64,000 nucleotides of DNA from Trogon surrucura (lineage: Eukaryota > Chordata > Aves > Trogoniformes > Trogonidae), in assembly GCA_020746105.1 (NCBI GenBank), contig CM036617.1, positions 172,450,412 to 172,514,411 of the forward strand, written 5' to 3'. This document shows positions 1 through 12,700 of the stretch, piece by piece. A model generated the notes under the pieces. That model was given only the letters and a program-made list of their open reading frames with translations, searched no databases and was not told the DNA's origin. The translations under genes were made by a program, and so were the position numbers. The number at the start of each line of letters is the position of its first letter. Position 1 is the first letter of the stretch.

Positions 1-589
1 CAAAGAAGGGACCCACATTTAAAGAAAGTCCCGATGAATGAAATAGTAGAAAAGAAAAATCCTGGAGTTGAAACTCCAGTTAATAGAGTTTTAATCTCTT
101 TAAAACTTCCAACTCCTATGTTTGCATGTGTAGACTTTATTACACATAAACATATAATGCAGGAGGCTTTTTTTTTGAAACTGCATGTATTGTTTAACTT
201 GTCTTTTGTGGCATTTTGGGAGATCTCTGGCAGTAGGTGAACTAATATTTAAAACTTAATATTAAAGTAATGGACAAGAAGACCACCAATAGAGTGGTGA
301 CGTGAACTGATGAAGCATATTTCCAGCAGTATTTTAAACTGAAATGTGGCCAAGTCTATGGTATAGTTTCCTCTGTTTGTGGAAAAGTCTTCCTCATTGT
401 AAACACATAATTAAAGCAAATTTAAACAGTTATGTTCTGCAGACATAAATATTGTGTCACAGACCTTTAAGAATTCAGATTTTTTTTCCGCTCTGTTTTT
501 TTTTTTGTAAGTGAAATGTAAACATTTCTTACTGGTGCAGTTTTGTCTATATCTTTTTTCTCTGTTTATGTTCATTTACACATGCAAAC

Positions 590-666
590 AATAGGAACAG
601 ATATGTGTGCCTGTCATACGAATACACATACGAGTAAAGATATGCAGATACATATCTGTTCCTATT
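590..666. repeat. 17-bp perfect inverted repeat with 43-nt loop
   Basis: Bases 590-606 (AATAGGAACAGATATGT) are the exact reverse complement of 650-666. A shorter stretch inside the spacer (ACACATA near 625-631) can also pair with the inner part of the left arm. A 17-bp perfect match this close is far beyond chance. It could be the termini of a tiny MITE-like element, a fold-back duplication, or a hairpin. I do not recognise a named family. Confidence 0.75.
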
Positions 667-1399
667 TCCTGATTAATGTCTACTATTTTCTCTGCTGTGT
701 CCTTGGATTAAATCTTTGATATCCTTTGTGTCCTACAGTTTTTCTTTATGCACAATTCTTACTGATTTTATTATAGTTTTGACAAAACAGAGATCAACAG
801 AAAAAGACCTACTACAGGGTTTAACTGAGATAAGTGAAATCACCAGTATTAATGTGAACAAAAAGTGTGAAGACACTTCCATAGTGCCTTTGCTTTTTTT
901 TTTTTTTTTTCCTTCTCTTTGAGGCGTAGTAATTTAACTCCAGGATTAGATCCTGACTTCAGAGTGACCCTGGGGGGAAATACAAGCAGTATTAAATATC
1001 TGAAAATATTTTTAAAAATATACAAATATGTAAAAGGAACCTGGGGTAGCTCTTTAAAAAAGACTGCCTGCCAGTGCCATGCCAAGGTTAGTGTGTAGCG
1101 TTCCCAATGTTTATTGATGTTAATGTACATTCTGAAAAATAATTTGTGCTGTGGTAGCGTTTTATTGATCATTTTCACAAGGCAGCTTATTACAATGAAT
1201 GGTGATGATTTAGCAAATTTGTCTTCCTGTTTCAGACTATTAATAAATTCCATTGTTATTGCACCATAATTCGCACATAATAACGATTATTTCAAAAAAC
1301 CTTGTTTTGGATTAAACCCTGGTAAGAAGTCACCACCACGTGTTAACACCACTTTCCTGTGACACCCTTGCTTGTCTGTGGGTACTCTGAAAACCTTAT

Positions 1400-1451
1400 G
1401 GGGGTGTTGCTGGGGAAGGGGGACAGCCCCAGTGTTGGTGGGGGGCTGGGG
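1400..1451 (+). other. G-rich patch with quadruplex potential
   Basis: There are G runs of five (1400-1404), four (1412-1415), five (1418-1422), six (1440-1445) and four (1448-1451) on the plus strand. Three of the four spacers are 7 nt or shorter and one is about 17 nt. This meets loose G-quadruplex rules. No function can be inferred from sequence alone. Confidence 0.4.
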
Positions 1452-3509
1452 CAGGAGGGAGTGGAGGAGGATGTCCCACATGGGGACACAGCCTGACCCT
1501 GCTACATGGCACGAGTTTGTACAGCACTGAGTTGGGCTAACAGGACATGTTAAAATGCTCTGACCCTCTAGTTGGCATTGGGGTCTGCTAAAGCGCTCAG
1601 TGCATGCAGTAGGTAATATTTCTGCTCCAGAAATAGAAAATACTTTTGGATCCAACTAAGAAACTCACTACATCTCTTAAAGAGGCAACAGAAACAATGT
1701 TTTACTCTGTATAAAGTCACTCTAAAGTCTTTGGGAATCTGAAGATGTCTTCCTCTTAGGTAGATGGCAGAAGTGTAAGCTATGATTTTAAAACACTAGC
1801 ATATTTTATATGCAACCTTGTCATCCTCTCAAGACTGAGCCCTAAAATGCTCAGTCGGATTGCATTATTGGCATCTGTAGGTAGAAATTCATAAAGGAAA
1901 TGAACCCAGGCACAATATAGATTGTATCTAATTCCAGGCCTGTGTTTTTTAATTTAGATTTTTTCATACCACTCACTCCTATGAGAGTGCCTGATTGTGG
2001 TATTCTAGAAAGAGAGACCTCAGCATCCCATTCTGACCTAACATCATCTGTCCATATTAGTCATCTACCTGGTAGGTTCCGTATATCAATGTAGAGGGAG
2101 ACAGTTCTCCTCCTCTGCCTCCCTCCTTGTGTTTTTATCTTTCCATTAGTCAATATGGAGCTGAGAAATACTATACCATGCTCCCAAATGTTAGATGATT
2201 TCTGATAGAAAAAAATAGTCCCAGCTAGCACCCAGATAGGGAATTTTGGAACTTATTGACATGAAGAAGCAAGTGGACATTTTTGCTTTCATTACAAAGA
2301 GCAACATCTGTATTCAGGACTATGTTACCCATTTTAAGAAAAGGCTCCTAAATAAATGACAGTTTTTAATTTCTGTCACTTGGCAACTTGAAGGCAGATT
2401 TTTTCATTCTGTTTTTAGTGGGTTGGTTTTAGACTCATGAAGATTTGTAAAAGATAAGCATCCTTATATAAAATAAATAGTAAAAGAAAACAATTTTCAG
2501 AAAATTAGCTGATCTATACAGCCTTGTTAGAAAACATGTAAACAGCTGTTTTATAATTTCTCTTTAGTGCACAACAACACAGGTAGCACAATGTAGTGTG
2601 TTGAAATGCATTTAGGCCTAGGTCTTCAGAACATATATTCAAGCAGTTTTCCTTGTTAGTATCTATGGCAATCCGTACTTGCATAAAGTTGCCCCTGAAC
2701 ATGAAAACCTGCACAATGAGGCCCCAAAATCCCACTAGAAAGTGTGATGACAATACTACAACCATCAATTCAAATGCTTATGCAGTGCAAGGCAGGGGAT
2801 TTTCAGGGTGCATTGTTTATATCATAAAATTCCCTTGCCAAAAATTTGAAAGGAAAGCCAAAGATATCCAGTATAACACATTGTATTCCATTTTATTGTG
2901 CTATTTAAACTCAGAAAGAAGTATATCTCATTTAAATAACTAAAGGTCCTTCCCTCTCTCTCTCCACCCCATCACTAGATCCTACTCTTTCTCAGTCAGT
3001 TTTACTAGGCTATAATTTAAAACACACAGCGAGCTGGCACTTAAAAAAAAAATATTTCTCAAGACATGAAATACTGCATTACAGTGAGTTTGGGAACCTC
3101 AGGTTCGTCCCCAGGGGACAAGCTCATTGCTACGAAGCAAATGCTAATGAAATCAAATAGACTGTTATGTTGGCAGAAAGCAGACACATGGAAAATGTGG
3201 CTTATTGTTTTGACTGTTTTGCATAACAAAGTTGACAGCACTGCCTGTTCCTAATAAATATTACTCTAAATATGCAAACAGATGTGTTTACAGTTGCCTT
3301 TAAACTGCACTGTAAAAAAAAAAATAAATCCTATTGACAAGTAGTTACCAGACTCCTATCACATAACTGTCCTATTTTCACAATTCAGTTTGCATTTATT
3401 ACGAGGAACAGTTATGCAATTGGTGGGTATGCTGGACCTCCTTCAGCAGGAACTGTGTGGCTATGGAAAACCGCTACTTTTATCATAAATCTCCTGCTTT
3501 GATCCCTAG

Positions 3510-3748
3510 GTTCTGCCTGGAGTCGATGAACTAAGCCATGAGGCTGGCTCTTCTCTTCGTCCTGCTGCTGCCAGCATGCTTGGCCAAGCCATTCCACCAG
3601 CAAGGCCTCTTTGACTTTATGCTGGAGGATGAAGCTGAAGGGTCGGCTGATATGTTTCCAACGGACGATCCCGTCATATCTGGATTTGGACCAGTGTGCC
3701 CCTTCCGCTGCCAGTGCCATCTTCGTGTGGTGCAGTGCTCTGACCTAG
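3510..3748 (+). CDS. DCN: DCN exon 2, first coding exon (CDS from 3538)
   Basis: The acceptor AG is at 3508-3509 and the donor CTAG|GTAAGC at 3748/3749. The first 28 nt are 5' leader and ATG is at 3538-3540. The exon encodes the signal peptide, propeptide, the Ser48-Gly glycosaminoglycan site and the N-terminal cysteine cluster, ending after the first base of Gly71 (phase 1). This ATG is chosen because a hydrophobic signal peptide ([14 protein letters not shown]) follows it directly. Confidence 0.95.
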
Positions 3749-6700
3749 GTAAGCCCTAGGGTATCTTCAAAGGGTATATACTTACGTTCTAGCTATGGGT
3801 TTGCAGCTGAGATGATGAGGCTGCCATGCACTACCACTATGCAGCTGTTTATTTTAGTCAAAGAAATATGTTACCACTACTGTTAACTAGAATACACTGT
3901 ATGGAGAAGGCCGTAAAGCCCTGGCAAGATGGACATTTGTTGTGACCATGAAGAATGTTTGATTTTTTTTAATGTATGTTTTGTGTATCTACATTTCATT
4001 AGTTCTTTGAAAGACCTGTTTGCAGAGATTTCTCTTGCAGAGAAAATAACTTTTCAAGGCTCTTCCTTGAAATGCATATTAAACAAAATTGGTGAGGTCA
4101 GTTGTGGGGATGGAAACATTTTAAAAGTTTCTAAATTGCATGGTCCAAGCTCCAAGACCCTTAATCATGTTGTCTAGTACCTCAGCACAGAAATCATCCC
4201 ATTTCCATTGGAGTACATGAGAATGGAATAACCAACTTTGAATCATACATGCTGGAGTGAGCTCTTTATTCTCAAAAGAGCTTGGAAACACTCCAAAACA
4301 ATGAACACATTTTGGAGCTCCTTATTAAATGTCTTTGCTAAACACTGTTCAAGCTGAAACCATGAGAACCTTTCTTATAACTCCCCTTACTCCCTCACGT
4401 ACGAGAATCTGCTCAGTCAGACCAGCAGGATGTGAAGCCATGCCTGCCATCACTGTATTTGACTTTCCCATGCAGAAATCTCAATGAAGTTGACTTCAGT
4501 GAGACTGCTCTTGCTTTAAGCCAATATTATTCAGTCTAAGTCAGTGTGCAGTGCAGAAAATCAATTAAAGTTGGTTTTGCTCACAAGGAAATTAGGCAAA
4601 TTATTTAGTGGACAGAAAAATAATTTCTCTTATGAATTTATAGGGTGTTTGGTTTTTTTCCTAAAGTTTTCTCTCAGCTGCTTAAATGTATAGCTGTGTG
4701 TTTCTATGTTCCTATGTTATAAAAATGGTTTTAATAATTACTGTGACTCATAGCACAAATCCACCAATTAGAACCTGGGTCTCGTTGTGGTGGGTGTCAT
4801 TTAATTACAGAAAGGAGGAGGAAACATTAGTTACATCCCTAGAAACTTCTGTGAATTTATTAAAGCAAGCCACATAATTACGCAACGGATATGTTTGGCA
4901 AAAACCCAGTGAACAATGCAAGCCAAGTTTCACAAATGAGCACAGACTAACCTAGGCATGCATTCATAAAGTTTTCACAGTACTGACCCTGTTGAAAGAT
5001 ACTTTCTTTTTCACCATTTAGATTCCAAATAGTAGAAAACATAAGATGGGGAGTGGGCAGAAGGTTGCCCCACATGCCATCGAGTTCTTAGGTTTTACTG
5101 TTGTTACACTGGCTAATGCTGAAGGAATTTAAGTTATTTTGCGAACTTGTCCCCCATCTGCTTCAATTCTACAGAACGTAAGAAGCTTTTGCTTGGTAAA
5201 AATGTAGAGATATTCACACAGGGGCCCTTTGTTGTTGTACTTTCTCCCATGTTCATTCAGTTCTTCACACACACATGGTTTCCAAAGGGTTGCACTACAG
5301 TCCACTGCCTACAGATGCTTCTGGATTAGTAGAGTCCATACTGACAAGGAGAATCAGAAATACAGCAATTAAGGCCCCAGGTCTGTGTTTCTCAGATAAT
5401 TTTGAGAGGGGTGATAAGAAAGAGATATGTTTTGAGCTTGGTTTAAACTCCCATGCTGCAGATACTGCAACGAAAAATTGTGCTTTTGAAGTGGCTGGGC
5501 TGATAACATCCAGCCTGGGGGCATGAAGGGATATCTCCTCGGGCTTAATATGCAGTCCTGAGGAATAAATAATATTTCCCTGGCAGAGCTCAGGGAAGTA
5601 ATTATCATTCAGAGTTCCCCAGCCATTGTTTCATCCATCCTTTTTACACACGGCTGCAACAGCCCCTGATGGCTTATGGCCCAAGTGGGAGGCTCAACAG
5701 GGTATGGATCTGGTGGTCACCCCTGTAAGCAGGGACAAGACCATTGTGGTGTGCTGCCAGCTTGCAGGCAGGTCTGCCCCCCACTCTCTTCTGCCCTTGA
5801 ATCCATTTGTGTATGACTCAGACAATGTCAGATTTACCTACTGACTTGAGAAAAGCTGGGAGCTGGCTCCAAGAGCTCCAGATTTTGCTGGAAGCTGTGT
5901 ACGTCCTACCAGGAGGACCTAGCATGCTGACAGGCTGTGGGTTGAAAGGTGCTTATGATGCAGTGATCAGGAAGGCACACAGCCATGAAATCAGCAATGA
6001 CAGTTCTGCCTCCCTGCTAACCACTGCTTCTGGCCCACCTCTCCCTTCAGCTCTGGGCATTTCTGTGGTAACCAAATTAGTTACCTCACTCCCCCAAAAT
6101 TATGGAATTTAACTATCTAGTCCCATGAGCACTAATTGAAGAAAACCTGCAGGCAATAACAAGGCTCCTCCCAGGGATATATTAAGAGCTTACTAAGTTA
6201 AATCCCACAATGGAAAGTTGAAATTTGGATGAGGATCCTTTCTTCCACTCACTCTTTGAAGGAGGTGGAAGGAGGGCTCTACAGCCATGAGGCCCTGGGT
6301 ACAGAGGGCACGTCAGAGCAAGGCAGCTGGAGGACCTTAACGTGGGCTACTTATATGAGCTCTTCCTCAGTGTGCTGCTTTTTGTGCTCAAAAGGACATT
6401 TGTTATTTGTAGATTCTTGCTGTGTAAGGAAAAAAGCCAACTGTCTGACATAGAGTTACGTGAATAAACCACAGGGGAACTATCACATCCAGGGTCCAGA
6501 GATGATGTTTGCCCCTTGTCTCATTAACACTGGATGGGAATAACAAAAAAAACATAATAAAAAAACGGTAAAAACAGTGAAAAAAGTACCCAGTGGTCCA
6601 GTTACACTCTTGTCAGCTGAATTTTTGCATTCCTGCGCTTTTAAGCTTCAGTCACATCTTCCTAAGCACATACTTCTGAATTAATTTATTTTGCCTCCAG

Positions 6701-9700
6701 GCCAAGAGCTGAGTTAGCAGGAAGGAGAACACCATCTTCTCACACCCCAAAGAAGAATTCTCTCTGACTGTGGTTACTGACAGATCGAGAGCAGAACCCC
6801 ATGTGCCTACCTTGTGTGAGATGTATTACCTTTGTGTGACAGGCTCAAGGATGTTGTCAGTGAAGGTCACTGCTGTACCTTTATAAAAGTGTTGCCCTTT
6901 CTGAATCTACTCCCTTGTTGCTAAAAGGGAGCCACAGGTTCTGTTTTTAATCATGCCTAGTATTACTATGCTATAGCCAGATTTTCCTTATTAGCAGACA
7001 CTAGGTGGGACGTAGTTGATATAGCTGATCAGAGGCAGCTCTTCATGCTTTAAAATAACAAATACAGCGAAGATGTGCCGTGAATTGGCCAAGGCAAATA
7101 TGCTTCATAAAACCCTAGCAAGGATTAACCGTTCCATTTCAAGTCTCATCCTCCCAAGGGGAGTCTCAAGAAAAGGTTCACTTCCAGAACACCCTGGGAG
7201 GCAGAAGGACACGTGTGATTACTCAGCCCTGCAGCAGATGCAGAATGCTCCATAAGCACGTTCAGGTGGTGTTCAGAGCTTTATTTCACCTTCAGATAAG
7301 TCTGTGAGCCCCTTACAAATTGAACAGTGTCTGCATTCTGCAGGATGCAATGAGATCGCCTTCCTTGGAGACTTCACAGGACGTAGGGGCGTCCCTCCAA
7401 CCCTCTTGCCATCAGTGTCCATGGACATTTTGTGGTCTCCAAAAAGTGTGTGAAAGATGGATGTCAGCAATCAAACTTCAAGCAGTATTACAGCTGAAGT
7501 TGTAATTTTACTCACAGCTCAGAAATGCAGTGTTTCTCCAGCTGTAAAGAAGGGTATATTAAAGCTCAGCATGGATGTTGGAGTATGTGTTTGAAAAGCA
7601 CTTTGAGATCGGTGGGTGAAGAGCTCACAGATATATAAAGCATTTTTTCCTGGGATCTGGTAACATGAGGCAGTTTGTCGGAACACATACAGGATCTAAA
7701 CTGTATTGACTGATGTCTCTTCAACATCTGAACCATGATAATGTGACAAAAGCTAATTTGTTGACAGAAGATAATTTATCTTGAATAAAATCTTTCAGAA
7801 ACATCTGAACACTCATTTTCCGATCAAGTCTCCATTTGGGAAGCTCATCTCTCATTATAAAGGAAGTTGTTTCCTTTAGGATGTATCTTGATTTGAACTT
7901 CTGTTGCCAACATAAAATCTTTTTAAAGAAAAATAATACATACCTCACTGGTGATCAGTATCAGTCATTTTATGATTTCAGAAAAACAGACAGTATTACT
8001 TACTATTGTGTACTTAGCTTTAGAATCCCTGTCATTATTTGAATGTTCACCAACCTTTCAAAAACATAATTTTAAAGCTAAATGAAAGCTTGAAATCTTA
8101 TAGATTTCTAAAGGTGTAATAAGAGAAAGCATGCATCCTTAAATTGCCAGACATTAACAAATATAATTTTTAAATAAAAACATTCTTGTTAATTTACATT
8201 TTAATTACTGAGCCCTTAGGACAAGTTATTTCATGGCTTACGCATTTTTTTCCTTCTAGCAATAAGGATTAGAGACATATTCCTTTTATGTTTAATAGAA
8301 GCTGATGCTCTCATGAAATCCTCAGACTTCATGGAACTGGATCATTTAACAAAAAAAGTTATCAATAAAAATGGAACTGTGAAATCTGGAAAAGTACATT
8401 GTCACTTATACTGAGAGTAGCCTGTGCATCATAATACCATGGCCTTGAAAATGAAGACTAAATGCCATTTTGGACAACATTCTTTAGACAAAACTTATGC
8501 TGTCACCAAACACAAGACATTTGGCTTTCTGCATGTTAACTGGGTGAACTATAGTATTCTAACCTGTTGGAGGTCAGACTGGAGGATCTATATGAAGGTA
8601 TTACCTGTTACATAGGAGTGTTACTATATAATTTATTTTTATATATATGTATGTTATCTATATTACAGGTATTATCTGTAATAAACAAACCATCTCAGAT
8701 GTTGTTAACTATCTAAGAGTCATCTGGGCTCCTTTCACAGCCATGGGGAGAATTTGGCAGCTGCCCCATGGGGCAGTTCATTCTGTCTAAGGTGGATGCC
8801 AGTTGTAGAAAGGACACATCACTCTTGTAGGAAGCACAAGGCCTCAGTGACCACTCGAGGCTATACAACTTACTTTCAGATTAATTAAATTATGTGTAAT
8901 AGAATTAAAGCATGGAAAAAATAAACTTAGGTTACTTAAATTATTTTGTATTATTTTTTTCCATGGATTATTAAGTTTGTTTGAATATATTCTGCTTAGA
9001 TACAATTTTTGCATTGAAAGTTAGAGAAAGCATGAATTAAAGCCTTGTATTCGCTACATCCTGCAAAAATTAAGTCAAGAACCCAATGACTAGAAAAAAC
9101 TCTTGAAAAGTTGTCAAGAAAAAAATATATTGGCCTGGATGTAGACTGCCTTATGTTAAAAAAAAGTCGCTAAGTTTCGCCAGTGTAACAGTAAAAGACA
9201 GGCCTTGTTGCATTGCGACCTGCCTTGCTGATGTTCTAGTTCCAGTTGATAAACATGATTCTAAGTAAAATCGTGTTCTAAATACATCACTTCTTTATTA
9301 GCTGCTTATTCTGAGGTTACAGTTACCATCTTCTGTGTTTTTTTTCTGGTTTTGTTTTGGTTTTGGGGTGGTGGTTTTTTTTAGATTTGTTTACTTGCTT
9401 CAGACTAGGAAATGCCATTTAAGAAGGCCTAGTGGCAGGAATGGAAATCCTGATTGCCAAGTCCAAGTGATACAAGAAGTGACTGTTTTCTTGTTTGTAC
9501 TGTGGCAAAGGTTCGTTTCTAAAGTTTCCCAATGCACAAATAAATATCTAAGAGATAGCTAGTAGAATGTGAGACACTATTCAGAAGTCATATCAGGTGA
9601 TTACAGTGCTTGAAACATACTAAATAATCACTGCTGACACCTATTAATACGTTTTTAACACCTTCATAGGGTGTATTACGTGGTAAGATGCATAACCATT

Positions 9701-12700
9701 TAAAAACTATCCATGTTTTACAAGATAAAGCCTGTGTTATTCAACTGTGAAAGATTCCCAGCCAAATCTTAGGAAGTGCTAAGGAGTCCAAAGGCTCCTT
9801 CTCAATGTTCACTGAGAACCCACTGCCAACAGGGAGGAGACTTAGGAATTTGGGTCCTATGTGAAGCCACCAACGATAACAGCAAGGAGCTGCCAACATT
9901 AGCCTCCAGCTACCCAGATAAACTCTGCTTGCAGAGTCTGGTTACCATGGTATTTAGAAAAGATTCTACTTCCAAGCTGATTTTCAAAACATGTCTCTCT
10001 AATCCAGATTTGAGAGCATCGCCTCCTTACTTTGGGTTTACTGGTCTGTATTTTGCTTTACCATGTCTTGGGTCTGTCATGTGATTAAAAGGAAGTGAGA
10101 CAAAAAAAGATGATCAGGTTATAGAAAGAAAAAAAGTCATTTTTTTTCCTGAATATACTTGTATCTTTTCCTAAAGTTCAAATCTAAGAATATATCTTTC
10201 AAAGTATATCACATTTACCAAAAAAAAAAAAAAAAAAAAAAAAAGCAAACAACCCGACTTATTTCTCTTGCTTTATGTGCCCAACCTGAAAAACAATATT
10301 GAGAAATCCGGAATTCTAAGTCTCTTTGGTTACATTATATTTAACGGTTCACTCATATTATCGTCCTTTACGCTATGAAAGCAAAGTAAACAGATGGAGT
10401 TCAATGTGGTTATTGCTATCTCTGCAAGGAAAGATACATAAACAATGAACACAGTCACAAAGGGACTTTGAGATCAAGGACCATCCCTGCACGGTTTTTT
10501 TTTGGAGGAGTGTGGGGGGATTTAGTCATACTTTTCAGCTTATGGGACCAGTTGTGGTACTCAAACAGCTTTGTACAAATGACCCCGTTCTTAGTAGGGT
10601 TGCATTTGCTATACAGGCAACTCTACCTCAAACTTCTTAGGCAGTCAATAGGAAATGAAAAAGGTGAAAAGCACCAGTTAAAGGATTTGTGTGCTCTCTG
10701 CATGCATGCTCTTAAGTGAGAGGGCACCCAGGAGAATATCCCATACCAGCTTTGTGTTTGTTTCCTTGGATCTATGTGGAGTGCTCTGAGTTGCCACAAA
10801 AATCTGTTAAGAAACAGCAGCTTGTAGTTTTAATTTCAAAAAGAAAGGAATGCAACAAATACTCATATTTAGAAAAGCAGTGAAAATAGCAAACCTTTTC
10901 TGTCCACCTCATTTCACGGCAACCTTAGGAATTTAATGGCAAAACAATGAATGGACGGATTATTTATAGAAATGCTACAGCATTTGAAACATTTGCAAGT
11001 GCAAATGGGGCTACAGTCTGGTTCTGTAATACAACATCAGCACAATGGAATTGTGCAACAGGTCATCCCACAATCGGTTTCTGCTTGCACCTCTCTACAC
11101 CACCTAAAATGTGAAAGCCCAGGATGACTTCAGTTTCTATGCTGGAGTGCATGTTTTCCCTACTGCTGTTCTGGTGGGGGTCTCAGAAACTAAATAGCTC
11201 TCAATAAACTCATATTTTAAGGTGACATGGCAGAAGATTGTTTGTAGTGGTACAATAACCAAACTCTTTGCTGAATATCTCTACCTAAGAGGTGCAGGAA
11301 CAAAGGCATAAGTGAATTAGCCAAACAGGATAAAAAAAGCTGTGTTATTCAGTTCAGCTGCCATTTCTTTCTGTAAGTTCAATTTGGTCTTCAGCTTTGA
11401 TTTTCACCCCTTCAGACTGGGAAGATTGTCCTGATCCTCTACCACTCAGAATGGGAAAGGAAAAATTGAACAGTGCTAATGAAGTTTGTACAGTAGCAGC
11501 AGCCCAGAAAAGGAAAATAAGGAATAATATGAACATGAAAGGGAAAATTTTGCTTCAAGGGAAACAGTAGCAGAAATTATTAAAAAGGAGATGTATAGAA
11601 AGTTTCAGATTCAGAAAAGTGGAAAAAAACCTTATTTCCTTTTTTATTCTTTCAATTTGTGGGCTGAAGATGACTTCTTCAGTGATAGCTGACCTGAGGA
11701 ACGTCTATCACTGAATGGCTAACAAAATACATAGACAACAAAGCAAAAATGTCTAAGAGTTACAAGGATATATGGACAACATCATCTAATAGAAAGAGGG
11801 ATCTAGCAGGTCTGCAAACTCTCTGATTCAGTCAGGAAATTTTCTCCCAACTTCTATTTAAATGTTATTTACTATGTGCAGACAGTCACAGCAACTCCTT
11901 CCACTGTTTGCTTGCATGAAAATAGGTTGAAAACAATCCTATGACATTTATGAAAAATGACCATGTTATGTTTAGAAATACCCAAAATAGCTAGGAACAT
12001 ATCTCTGCCCTCAGGTCATAATAAAACTAAGGCTGTGTAATGACCGTGTGGTCAGAACAGGAAAGGGTAAGTTTACTTGAAACTGGAGAAGATCCTCCCC
12101 ACCAAATGACTCTTTATGGCTACTAAATTATGTTAGAACTAATTCTGCTAAATCCTAAAGTAAAGATTGAGGGAGCTGTCCTTAAATTGTCATCTGTTGC
12201 CTGCTGCTTAAGCTGCAAAGCGGGCAAACATCAAATTATATTACTCCAAAGGATCATTCAAAATGTAATTTTTTAGACAATGTTCACTTTTCTGAGCCAA
12301 TGAAATGCTCTCTTCTGACTACTGTAAAGTACTCATAAGAAAGAAATGTTTCACTTTAATGCATGAGTATTCACAGATAGTACATCTGTGTCGCATCCGC
12401 TTTGACTAAAACCATTGTGTACATGGTGCTGGCAGATTGAATGAATCACACAGGAGAGTTGCTGTTCTGTGATGGGATGTTTTATGTCTGTAACCATGAG
12501 AGTGGGAAATGTAAAGCTGGCAATTCTAGGAGTTCAGAAAACTCACAATATTTGATTTTTTAAAAAAATTTTATTTAATGCCTTGAGCCATGAATTCTCA
12601 TCATTATTTCAGAATATTTTTCTACTTTTCTAAAGTACTTCAGTGTTTCTAGACAAGGCATACACCTTCCAGACCTTTGAAACTGAGTCAGTTAGAAAGA

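Larger units (their letters stand above)
1..3509 (+). other. DCN: Non-coding DNA upstream of DCN exon 2 (probable intron 1)
   Basis: This stretch has no exon I can support. It ends in a good splice acceptor (pyrimidine-rich stretch then CCCTAG at 3504-3509), so at least its right part is intron. Mammalian DCN has one or more non-coding first exons, and I could not recognise an avian equivalent here; it may lie to the left of the window. Visible contents are a 17-bp inverted repeat at 590-666, a T-run near 893-911, a G-rich patch near 1400-1451 and short A-runs. The open frames here are short and show no recognisable domain. Confidence 0.6.

Noticed and set aside
5626-6112. Overlapping open frames at 5.6-6.1 kb as an extra exon or gene
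   Set aside because: The sequence is somewhat GC-richer, but no domain, no convincing splice pair and no repeat family could be identified.
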